A stretch of 64,000 nucleotides of DNA from Daphnia pulex (Eukaryota; Arthropoda; Branchiopoda; Diplostraca; Daphniidae): assembly GCF_021134715.1 (NCBI RefSeq), contig NC_060027.1, positions 6,262,001 to 6,326,000 of the forward strand, in the 5' to 3' direction. The notes beneath the pieces were generated by a model that was not told the DNA's origin, did no database searches, and saw only the letters and a list, made by a program, of their open reading frames with translations. Made by a program: the position numbers and the translations under genes. Of the stretch, positions 48,190 through 58,680 are shown one piece after another (within the stretch, counting starts at the first letter, position 1; each line of letters opens with the position of its first letter).

Positions 48190-48475
48190 TGCTGCACGTC
48201 TGAGATGTTATTTGACGAATCTAGCATGCCGGATGCAGGAGAAAAATTATACCATGCATTCTTCAAATCTTTGTATATCTTATTTATGGAAAAAGCAGAA
48301 ATTTTGTATTGGTTTCTTCGTTTTATTCTTTTATTGTTATGCTATACATTACTATCTCTTTATAAAGGTATTACTAAAAAGGATGGTATGGTCTTCACTA
48401 GGCCCAGACTTTAATCTTATAGAGCAAATTCTTATTGAATCCAGATTAGAAAAAAAAGGACTAATGAACTGAGCT
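48190..48475 (+). pseudogene. Possible Tc1/mariner transposase scrap
   Basis: Contains SEMLFDESSMPDAGEK, faintly like the 'v.FSDES.f' motif, and downstream MVWSSLGPDFNLIEQIL, which resembles the strongly conserved 'WP..SPDLNPIE..W' of Tc1-like transposases. The frames differ and most of the protein is absent. The weak first motif leaves room for coincidence. Confidence 0.38.
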
Positions 48476-49239
48476 GGAGAAAGGGTGAAGTCAATTGACA
48501 CCTGAGATTTTAAATAAAGGTTATATAAATATATATAATTGAAGATCGTTGCAAGAACTCAAAACAAATTACAAAAGTATTGATTGATTGAAATCATAAT
48601 ATTCAATTGCAGTATTTTTCTTGAATTTTTGGCAGACTTAATTAAATTTTATTAGAATTTTGTTTCCAATAGTTTTTCCCTAGGTTATCGACCAGCTATT
48701 TGCCTTTAAGAAATCACCGACAGATGTTTCGTGCAGGCCTTTACGAATTGGATTTTTTAAGTTTCATTACATTGAAAAATCTCTTCCTAGATAAATGGCA
48801 AAGGGGAAAAAAGAAATGAAATGCCGAGCTTAAGGTTAGGGAATTGCGGCTTCCAACTTGGATGTTTTCGGGCAAAAAAGCGATTACAATAAAACTCATA
48901 TTCAAGTTCAATATTCATGTTGTAGAATTCAACAGTCGAATGACTAGACAAATCATCTAAATAGTCGTCTAAAAGTTGAAGTTAGCTCGTAAAAAATTTT
49001 CAGCAGAGACGCTATCAGAAAATTTCTGAAAAGTAACGACAGTAATTGAGAAAATAGCTCACGAGCATTCTTTGGTTTAACTAAAGGGAATTTTTTCAAA
49101 TACTTTGTAGGTAAAATTAAAGAGTTTTTGCCATTCAGAAACTGTGGTTACGAAAAATTTCTTGACAAATGTAGAAAAATATTCGTTTGGAGTGAAGAAA
49201 AATATTCTTTTGAGATTGTTCAGACTCCTCACGGAACGC
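48476..49239. other. No gene seen
   Basis: AT-rich, with no motif-bearing frame on either strand. Confidence 0.3.
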
Positions 49240-49450
49240 ATCTTGGTAGGATTTGTCATAAACGATACGAATGATATCAGTTCAAAGGGTAGGGAGCGGA
49301 ATGTTACGATTTGCAAAGTATGCAAGTGCACACTTTATGGATAACTCTTCTGCTCTCTTTGGGGAAAAAGCAGTGAAGAACTGTTGTTAAACTGGTTGAT
49401 CTGCTCTCATTTGTTGTCGAGCATTATATACAGCCTTGTCTGCCTTTTTT
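49240..49450 (-). pseudogene. Possible hAT transposase scrap
   Basis: The minus strand reads FFTAFSPKRAEELSIKCALA, then YFANRNIPLPTL, a stop, and TDIIRIVYDKSYQDAF. The pattern 'a.a.yfa..niPl.tve...F...i..l.P.Y' is common to hAT transposases between the BED finger and the catalytic core. The match is short and interrupted. It abuts the copia relic to its right, possibly marking a nested insertion. Confidence 0.38.
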
Positions 49451-52040
49451 ATTGATTTAGTTAGAATAATACCAGGTATTACAATGCTGATTAAAACCTG
49501 GTTGAACACGCTACCATAATCGGCCCATATTGACCATAATTGTCAGTTTTTTTCTGTTTAAATTGTGTAGACACGAAGGTCTGTTCACTTTTTGAGAAAA
49601 CCATGATGTACCAATAAATTAGAGATTTTTTTGTCCCAAGAACGTGACGCTAGCTTTAAACCACATTAAGATTTTTTTAGAAGAAAAACCATATTTTCTT
49701 GGCCTTCAATTTCAATATCTGGTGGCTGGACCACGTAAGATCCTCATAAATATCCCCATTCAAAAAAGACGTTTTTATATCGGATTGTATCATTTAAAGG
49801 TCAGCACTGTCTGCAATGGCAATAATTTCACGAAACGAGTCGTGCCTCAAACTGGAGTACGTAGTCTCCTCGTGGTAAATTTCAGGACTTTAGGTATATC
49901 CCTTGGAGACGAGGCTTGAATACGGTTTCAGCATTTAGTTCAAATTTGTGCGCCCACTTATTTCGGATTGCTCCTATCCATTATGGAAAATATATGCCCC
50001 AGGTGTTGTTCTTTATAAGCGACATTTATTCTTCGTTCATGGGCTTCCATCCATATCGTATATTAGGATGAATTAAGAACTTCTTAAACAGCTTCTGGTT
50101 CCTTAAAATCCACTTCCACAATTCCAGCACATTTTTTGGTTTGAGACTTATTCGATGCAACGTTTAGTGTGGTTTCTGTTTCTCGGCCAAGAAGGATTTT
50201 CCTCTCTATGTTTTCCTTTTATTCGTACCGCTGTGACTGTTTTCAATAGTTTCTGATAATTCTTCTTGTAATTTACCTTCTGCTCTGAAAGCACTTTATT
50301 TTAAAACAAAACATTTCCACCTGGGTGTGTTATGTTGGTTAAGCTGGTTTTAAATCTGATATTTCACACCCTCCAAGTTTGCTTTGGGTGGATAATAGAA
50401 GTTGAATACCCTTGATTCACGTGGAAAAATTTTTTCATCATTAAAAAATGTATCCTTACTTTCCTAGTGCTTGGGTTCAACAGTCTCACATCTTTCTGTG
50501 TTTACTCACAGTCTTAGTACTCTACACCCACACGCTTTACTTCCTTCTGATCAAACATTGTTATTCATCCATTGTTATATGCGTAGTAGCTGACACACTC
50601 ACTAGAGGCGCTATTTAAAGTTTCCAAATCGGCTTAAGTCCTGAAACCGGGATAGGGAAGCCAACACAGCCGTGAAGCGACCAGGAGTCTATAGCTCTGG
50701 TTTGGCTATAGGCCACAGTGGTGCGCATTGGCGTAAGCTGCGCACGACTTTTGGCTATGTCGCGTACTTTTGAATTGCAATAAGATCTATATGGAGTAGC
50801 AGGATGATGGCCTTCGTAATACCCTATAACAATCATAGCCACAAAGTAAGTGAAGGAGATTACAGTGCTTGCGTTTTATAATGTGATAATAATTCGGTAA
50901 TAATTTGTAGTGACATCCAAGAAGGAATAAACAAATTTTGCACTTACTTTCTCTTTTTTTTTTTTTTTATTGGCGAAGTTTAACAGAAACAGGGCTATGT
51001 TGAGTTGGATTTGGATGATGGATCTCATGAACTGGTTGGTTGTAGATTCGGAGGTTCTGCGTCATAGGTGTATCTGCGTTTTGAGAAGATTCTGGAAGAA
51101 TGGTTAAGTCTAAACCGTTATTTTTATTATGGATTGGAGAGGAGGGGTATCAAGAGTATTGTACCGTGTGACCGTTTTTGATGAATTAATCATCAAATTT
51201 AATTTGCGTTTGGCAATCAAAAGTTGTTTTGTTGGTTTGTCGTCAGTTTGCACCAATTCTTCTCCTGATGTTTTGTAGACTTGTTTTATTGAAGACGACA
51301 TTCCTGCTACTCCTTATCTTCCTTATGAGTGGATCCCAAAAGCACTATGCTTTTGGGGTGGCGCAGTATGCGACGAAAGAGCAGGTAATGCTTTTAGAAT
51401 AAAGCTTTCTTCTTTCCGCTTTCGGCACATGGATTTACGCAGTGGACCCGAAGATGCGTAGGTTAGAGACACCTGGCTTAGTATCAAAAAAATTTTTATA
51501 GGTCGTGTTGGGAGCTGTTTTTGTGGACATAAGGTTCGTGTGTACAATGCGCAATCGATAGTCTCTTCCCACAGCTCCAATGAGATTATTTTGCCATGAA
51601 TGTTACATCGGGCACCTTCCATTAAGGTCCTGTCGGCCCGTTCTGATGCACAATTCTGTTATGAATTAAGTGTGTGGCGCTGATGTTTTCCAGTCTGATT
51701 CCATTGGTGGACATCCAGCATTTGAATTGATGTCCAGTGAATTCACAACAGTTGTTGGCTCTTAGAGTGTGAATTCATTTGGTTGGTTGGCTACTTCTGA
51801 TTTCTGTTTTAGAAAAAAGACAGTACGATAACTGCTAAATTCGTTAGTGAAAAGAATTAAGTATTTGAATCCACTTTGGTATATAGCAACATGCATTGTA
51901 CCGCATACATCGGAATGGAAAAGTTGTCCAATTTCTGCTGCTCTTGTTTTGCCCAATTTAAATCTAGAGCGTTTAATCTTCCCGTGCTTGCAACCCGAAC
52001 AAGGCTGGTTGATTGAGATGCCGTGAACGGGTAGACCTGT
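49451..52040 (-). pseudogene. Ty1/copia pol relic (GAG-pre-integrase to RT)
   Basis: Reading leftward on the minus strand: QPCSGCKHGKIKRSRFKLGK (zinc/GAG-pre-integrase end), GQLFHSDVCGTM...KYLILFTNEFSSYRTVFFLK (integrase, with 'iHsDvcGpm...yfv.ftDdfSr'), LELWEETIDCALYTRTLCP (integrase end, 'LW.eAv.tA.Y..Nr.p'), then RT-like blocks AHKFELNAETVFKPRLQG (like 'k.d..G...kaRLva'), YVVQPPDIEIEGQENMVFLL and KKS*CGLKLASRSWDKKISN ('YGLKQa.R.W...i'). Stops and frameshifts run throughout. LTRs are not identified. Confidence 0.75.
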
Positions 52041-52064
52041 TTAGTTTCTAATGTACTGCAGTAA

Positions 52065-52361
52065 AATGGGGTTAAAACGGAAAGAAGAAAGAATCCATGC
52101 GAAACTTTCCAAAAAGAATTCAAATGTAAATTTATACATGATAGAGAGGAATGGGAAGGAGAAGAATTAGAAGATAGAGAAATCGTCAGTGAAGAAGAAC
52201 GTTATGAAGAAGGAGAAATAGAAGAAGAAAAAAATGAAAGGGACCAAATGGTGTTTTGTCGTTCCGTGTCATTTGTGCCTTATGAGGACACCAACATCAA
52301 TTCATCAAGCGACACGATCCTCAAGCCCGACATTCCCATAGAAGAAGATATTACACGTTAG
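52065..52361 (+). other. Acidic open frame upstream of a putative LTR
   Basis: An open frame of about 99 codons: PCETFQKEFKCKFIHDREEW, then EELEDREIVSEEERYEEGEI and a tail ending IPIEEDITR-stop. The first in-frame ATG is only at 52249. It is strongly acidic. Its position just before a polypurine tract and LTR-like sequence suggests the 3' end of an LTR retrotransposon's last ORF. The family is not recognised. Confidence 0.35.
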
Positions 52362-52510
52362 TCCATAATATTTGTATGTAGTGTGATAATTGTTATATTA
52401 TAAACATATTAGGGTGAATGTTATAAACGTTTGGTGATGAATGTCTTCTTTTTGGTGAATACATTATACACATACGATAAATATTTTGCCTTTCTACCTG
52501 GAATTTCTTC

Positions 52511-52900
52511 AGGAAAGGGAGGAATGTAGCAAGGCGGGAACCGACAGCTCTTATAGCAAGTCGCGCCCTAGCTGTTAGCCTTGATGATACGATTGCGTTG
52601 GATCGTGCAATTGTAACTGCACCACCCAACCAACACCTTTCTCTTTTTGCACAATCACATCCTGGTGATGGTGCAACCATCAACCGTATCTGTGTTTGCG
52701 ACTCACGTCTACAGTGATGGTGTAATCATATATGTGTGTATAAAAGCCACGCTCTGTCTCTTCCCGGCAGAGTCATCTCGGCAGTGTATCCCCCAGCATC
52801 GGCAAATATAAGTATCCTTTCTATAATATATATTCAGTGTTTGTGTGTGTAAGGCTCGTTCCAGCCTTACTTTACTTGTTCGAAATAACGGTACGAATGT
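52511..52900 (+). mobile_element. Putative polypurine tract and LTR of a gypsy-like element
   Basis: AGGAAAGGGAGGAA (52511-52524) looks like a polypurine tract, immediately followed by TGTAGCAAGGCGGGAACC, a TG-start typical of an LTR. A TATA box TATAAAAG at 52739-52746 is followed about 25-30 bp on by AGAGTCATCTCGGCAGTG, a plausible transcription start. The right end of the LTR (…CA) and the partner LTR are not identified, so this could be a solo or truncated LTR. Confidence 0.45.
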
Positions 52901-53112
52901 TCGTCAGAGGATGACGCTTTGTATTTTGATACACAAGGTTGTAAGAAAGATACTTGAATACAAATGTTCAGAAATAAAATAGTAAGAGAGAGTTTACCAG
53001 CGCGAGGGCTTGCTCGTGCAAGACTAGTTATTCAAGGGAAATAAGGGGGCTTTTATACTGGTCAAGGCGGAAGTCGTCGTCGGAGATTGATCTCGTTGTT
53101 TCCTATATCGCA

Positions 53113-53263
53113 GTGTTGGGATTGATAGCTTGCTGGTGTCGACATCCCGGTGTTGGGACTGGATATATCCCGTGTGTTGACAGCAGGGTGTTGGGAATGG
53201 ATACCTCCAGTCTGTCGACGTCAGGGTGTTGGCAATGGATACATCCCGTGTGTCGACATCACA
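53113..53263 (+). repeat. Tandem repeat, 4 x about 38 bp
   Basis: Units start GTGTTGGGA..GGATA at 53113 (37 bp), 53150, 53188 and 53226 (38 bp each). They share GTGTTGG, TGGATA.(A/C)TCC and TGT(C/T)GAC. It lies about 200 bp past the LTR-like sequence. Confidence 0.75.
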
Positions 53264-54719
53264 GTATCCGTTAGCGGATCCTATTCGCTCGACGGACTCG
53301 TTCGCGCATACGCTTTTTGAAATGCGCGCGTTGGTCTGTGGTTGCTATAGATGTGCCGCTTGCTGGTTGGTTACGGGTGCCCTCTCGTGGTTGGGTTCGG
53401 GTACTTCTCTCTGCCAGAGAGTTGTGATGCAATGTGAAAAAATCGGTAACAAAGATAACAAGAGAGAACGAAAATTTTTTTTATTAATTCTGAAAAGATA
53501 AATATTATTAATACTTTTATTCAAGTTAAAGCGTTAAAACAATAAAAACCTAATTGGGGCTGTTGTCTACGTTAATGAGAATCAATATATTATTTAACAA
53601 ATTCAAGTTGTCTCGAAATAAAGTCATGTTCGTGCCTTGAATTGCCATTAAAAACAAATGAAGATATCATTATTTGTAAGTTACTTTGGGAAACATAAAC
53701 ATATCCGATTCTACCAACACTTCTACAGGAAACATTCCGAGTTTTTAATATCGATTGAGCATGGCTACAAAAGTCCATCATTTTAACATTTAATTTTCAG
53801 ATGAAAAGTTTCAAAACTTCTTACAATTTAATGTCTTTGCGGATTGAATTGGTTTGAACACAGTCGACTTGGGTCTAAAAAATCAGACGGTTTACTATTT
53901 TTAAGAAATGTTAGTATCAGAGATAACATGTCTGTTGAAGAGTGTTAAAAAAGAACACACAAATGTCAATACGTATTGAAGAGAGTAAAAGGTTTCTCTG
54001 TTTTGAGTACTGGTTTTTTATTCAATGCATTATATGTTTTATTATATGCCTATCTTGCATTATAGTCGTTACCATATATATCTTGGGATGATAAAGCAAG
54101 TTATATCGGTTTGGACGATGAGAAATCATAAGGATCGGGGATTTACTGAATAACTATACGGACTATCTTTTAAGGTATTCTTTGTTGGGTTTATAATATA
54201 TTTTGGTTTTTGCTACCTCCATTTTATTAATAAATCAAAAATCGTTTACACTAGGCAAAAAATGAATTATTCGTTAGGATTTTGAATGATTTTATGGCTT
54301 CCTTTATGTATTACTTTTAATTGTCCATATCACTTACTTCATAGTTGAGATTGTGTTAAGAAGTGGGGTCCGTTTTGGGTGACATCTGCATTACTTAAAA
54401 ATTTAAATGCAATCATTGTCGGCGTGTTTAACCCTTTATCAACTCTCGGGAAAATTTTTGACGGATTTTAGTAGTATCTGCTGGGAATAATCTCCCCTCC
54501 GACACGAGAGACCAGAAATCAGCTAAAATACTTGCGACGGAAGCTCTTATCTTGGAATTCTACCGACAGAATTGAAGAGCCTTTTCACTAAATATCAATT
54601 GTCCCTTACTTTGTCAAGGGTTTAAGTGGCAGTTGAAACGTAAAAGTCGTTCTTGTTTTTTACCCTTTTTGGAAACGAGTTAAATATTGCCCGACAGGCA
54701 GCTATGATTCCCTACTAGC
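53264..54719. other. No supportable gene
   Basis: Mostly AT-rich. A GC-richer stretch to about 53430 has short frames without motifs. Confidence 0.3.
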
Positions 54720-54975
54720 ACAGATATATCCATAGGATATACTATGGATGTCAGCTCCGATTCAGTTGGAATTGTTGGATATACCAGTTGGACGCCCTAA
54801 AGATGTTTACAGGATATACTAACGTGAACATCCACACTACGTCCGAAGGAACGTTCATAGGATGGATGTAATGAACGTTCGTGGGATGTCTGAAACTAAC
54901 TTCCATAGGATGTTTTATATTGGTCACCCCTTTATACTATATTAGTTCAAACGGACGTCCATGGGATGTATTTTT
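54720..54975. repeat. Cluster of CATAGGATGT-type motifs
   Basis: Variants of (A/G)ACGTTCATAGGATGTA recur: ATCCATAGGATATACTATGG (54729), TTTACAGGATATAC, AACGTTCATAGGATGGATGT (54852), AACGTTCGTGGGATGTCTG (54873), AACTTCCATAGGATGTTTT (54897) and GACGTCCATGGGATGTATT (54954). Spacing is irregular. No TIR is seen. Confidence 0.5.
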
Positions 54976-56039
54976 TGGGTCGACCCGTAACATCATTCGT
55001 AAATAAATTAGCATAATTACATGATATCAGTTTTACATTTTAAATGTATTAATTGAGCACAATACAAACGACGATACACAATACAATACGTAATCATAAT
55101 TTGTGAAAATAGCGTTTAGAAATGGTACGCGTTGGGCGTTGGTCAAATCTCTGACGGCCACACCAAAATCTTGATTCTGCCATAACTCTTTAAGATATTG
55201 AAGCTGGGGTTCCTCAAAGAAACAAGATGGACTGGATGGTATGACTAACATGACACATTTAGCATAACAGCAACCCTAACGAGAACTAAACCTAAATATA
55301 AGGTAACGACGATGAACATAATAGGACAAAAATTAGGCATATAGTTTTTTCTCACCTCGATCGGTTTCACGATTACAATTCTTTCGTGTTTCAAAAAAAT
55401 CAGATTGTTTTTTTCAAATGATGCTCCGCTTATTGATGGCCATTTTCCAAGGGGAAGTCACGTAACTATTAGAGGTACGCATAATATTATTAGTAATATG
55501 TTTACATTGTTTAATAAACCTATTGCTTTGATTACTTGCTGCCTGATACAATCATTCTGAAATTTCAGTGAAGTGAAAGCAGTCTTGTGCCACATACAAA
55601 GTTTCTTCTGATGATCTCTGTTTATCCAGTTTAGTTTAGGTTCCCATGTTTACATATGATTACGATAATTCCGGATTTACGAAATTTTAGTTTCGATTTC
55701 ACAAATTCACTTTCAAGACTTTGATGTTGATCATAGTCAAAGGTCAGTGAGAGCTGAACCTCCCTCACGGCCTGTTCTCTTAGTGTGATGATACCATCTG
55801 GCAACACGGCACCCGTCGGCTCCATATATAGGAGAGGACCCCCTCCCTGTCCTCTCAGTCTCTGTCTGCTCTTCAAAGAGCATTGGTCGTCCAATATACT
55901 GATCCGAGCCGCAATCTCTCTCTCTCTTGTTCTGACTTCATCAGTCCTTGCTTCTGATGCTTCATTGTGGCCACTCCCTTCCAATTCACAAAAGCCATTA
56001 CCTTGATAGAAGAGACTCGATACCATGCGCGCTTAACTG
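54976..56039. other. Unassigned region with an LTR-like promoter patch
   Basis: GGCTCCATATATAGGAGAGG at about 55819 resembles a TATA box. It is followed by CTCTCAGTCTCTG and pyrimidine-rich DNA, as in retrotransposon LTRs. A minus frame at 55631-56026 crosses this but shows no motif. Confidence 0.25.
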
Positions 56040-57320
56040 CGCTAGTAATCGATCCACCTCGTAAGTTGCGAATAATCGTCACTAAGGTTGACAAATTATT
56101 ACCGCAACTTGGTTTGAAAGGGAAATTTTAAAAATTAGTTGGTTTAAATAACTTGACTATCTTACCAGTTGATAGTACTTTTCATTATCCAAGAAAGTTT
56201 GCTCAACTGATTTGACATCCTCCATTTCCTTAAGCGGCTCCAACATAAAATCTGGATCAATTTCTCGTTGTTCAGCGGCTTGAGATTAAATTGACTTTGC
56301 CATCATATTTATTTTACCCTTAATTACTACCATTTCGGCCATTAAGTTTGAGATGTTTTCTAGCAGGTTAAGCACCTATTTTACAAGTTTTTCTAAAACT
56401 GCTTTTGAAACTTAACATACAATTAATAGATGGATAAAACACAATAACCATTATAATCAGCATTACCATCTGACAATTGTTTAATTGTCAGCTAAACCAG
56501 GAGTTATCAATGGAATGGGTTGAATTTGTTCCAAGACACCACTCTTACAATGGGATGATTGTCGATGATTGAATTCAGGTTGAAAATGTTGACCCTGTAA
56601 ACGTGAGATATCAACATTGATGGCCCAACAAAATTTTCATAAACAAAAAATAATTGCTTTAGCAGACGCACGCGGTTTGCGTGAATTGGGAACGATACTT
56701 GAGTTGGGAGCAGAGCAGTAGTCGATTCATAGGGAAACGGCTGATGATTCCAATTAGCCAAATTAGTTGCTGGTTGGAAAAACCGCATTGGAAACCAGCA
56801 CAGACGGGATAACAGGAGTAGTGACGAATGTCTGTTGAGCTAGGTTTTGAGTGGGCCCATACATTCCAACACTCTCACCTTCACTCTCATCATTTGAATA
56901 ACGCTCATCCTGGACCGTTTCTGATTTTAAATACCTGCCAGGGGCCCACTTCCTCAAATAACCTCTTCCCATTGCTGTATGCTGATCAGACTCAGAATTT
57001 ATATCTGACTGCTCAGAAATCTGATTTTCCTTTGATCGAGATTATCATAAGAATCTGACCAACAAACACAATCAGTTTTTAAAACAAACTTGAAATAAGT
57101 TGCAATATTAAATAACTTACTGAAAAATTTGCGAGTTTTGCATTCATCAATCCCCCAATTCGATTTTTTGGGTTCCCTCTACATTGTCGCAGCCCTTGAT
57201 CTTGGATGGTAACACTTAGGGTTGCCCTCAAGGAGCCAGGAATCAGGCACAGTTGCAACGAAAGGCCCTGTAGTAATAACCAAATCTACCAGTCAGTATT
57301 TTCCGTCTTTAACCTAAATG
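56040..57320 (-). pseudogene. Accessory (DUF4806-like) protein, copy F
   Basis: Minus-strand blocks in accessory-protein order. At 57310-57135: LVDLVITTGPFVATVPDSW, then YHPRSRAATM, a stop, REPKKSNWGIDECKTRKFF, i.e. the P-x-x-W...HP...K...W block with two stops. At 57058-56763: MGRGYLRKWAPGRYLKSE and an acidic SNDESEGESVG linker. At about 56275-56160: FMLEPLKEMEDVKSVEQTF, the L-x-P-L...E..L block. At about 56095-56040: LVTIIRNLRGGSITSAVKRA, like the DUF4806 C-terminal 'l.GG.l...tkr.l'. Clearly decayed. No transposase is visible to the right, where it would be expected. Confidence 0.52.
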
Positions 57321-58414
57321 ACGAAACATGTTAGATAGCCACAAAAGAAGTAGAAAATTGCATATTTTATAGTTACAATCTAAGAAGCCATGGTATATTG
57401 AATAATTTTTCTGAAAAAAAACAACAGTAGGTCAACTGTGTCAAATAGGAACAAAAATGGAATAAGTTAATTTTTCAATAAAATTTACCTGTTTCTTCGA
57501 ACATTCAAACACGGGACAGTACCATAACCTTTCAGTTAAGATCCTATAAAGCATGACCAGTCACAACAGATTTTTTGGGACCGTTCTTTCCCTTTCAAAA
57601 AAATTACAAATAGTTCATTTCATTTAAATATCACAGTTCATGAGCATATCTTGAATCTTGATTGAAAATGTTGTGTGGACGTTCTCTTTAATCAATATTA
57701 TTGACGATTTTGAAAAGTTAAGCATGGCATTTGAGATTTAGATAACCATGTGCTTGCAAATTTCCAAGCACAAGACAACACAAAAACAAAGTAAACCACA
57801 CATGAAATTATGTATAAAACTATAAACGATACGATACATAAATTTTCTCTACCATTTGATGTTTACGTTGACTTGAAAATTTTCTTATCATCACATGAAA
57901 CTTCATTCCTTGATAGGATTTTTATTTTAAATTAAAGCTTTGAATTGATTGATTGTCTTTGTGTTATATAGATACCCACTATTCTTACGTTTGATGTGCA
58001 TAATTAGTGTTGTCGCTGCTTCACTTAACACAATGAGACAAGCATTTTATTGGATTCCTTTTTTCATAGATGTGTTTATGTTGTGTTGCAAATATTAAAT
58101 ACTATTTCATTTTTGTCATTCCCAGATTGCCGTCCAGCGTCGTCCGTCGAGAATTCGCGCCCACCTGGCAATCCGAGCTATACCATGAATTGCTGATTAG
58201 CCATGGTGTCTTATCTGTTTGCAGCAATGTTCAACGTTGAACTCTGGCTGTTTATTCTGTATCTAGTTTTCTTTATCCTGAATTGATTTTACGAATCTAC
58301 GCCTTTAAAGCAAATTAATTTTTCAGAAGAAGGTCGAGATGACGGGGTAAATTAAATTCCATATCTTTAAATCAGTAGCCTTAGATAATATATATATATA
58401 TTTTTTTTAATCAG
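57321..58414. other. No supportable gene
   Basis: AT-rich. A mini-exon-like piece (AG before AAGAAGGTCGAGATGACGGG, GT after) at about 58327-58346 may belong with the exon at 58415. Confidence 0.25.
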
Positions 58415-58680
58415 ATGAACGAACTAACTCGTACGGTAAACTTGTTTCGAATTCAATATCAATGGACCTTTACGGAACACAAATTCAAGCAGTAAGTGAT
58501 TTACAAAATAAAAATCAGTTTTTAGCGGAAAAGATTGAACAGCTGGCGAAAAACATTAAAGAACTAAATGAAGCAAAACCCAAACCGATCAACTCACCTA
58601 TGAACGCAGTAAATACAGCACAGATTTTTTATGTTATGCGTTCGTTACTACCGATTTTAAGGTATTTTTTCAACCTTTGA
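58415..58680 (+). CDS. Exon-like frame with a predicted coiled coil
   Basis: Preceded by a T-rich tract and ATCAG acceptor at 58410-58414. The frame reads SNSISMDLYGTQIQAVSDLQ, NKNQFLAEKIEQLAKNIKEL and NEAKPKPINSP, with heptad-spaced Leu/Ile consistent with a coiled coil. It runs open to a stop at 58680. It is reminiscent of the helical stretch before the C-terminal block in the accessory proteins, but too short to assign. Confidence 0.3.

Noticed and set aside
55631..56026. 131-codon minus-strand frame
   Set aside because: It crosses an LTR-like TATA patch and an apparently non-coding repeat, with no recognisable motif.
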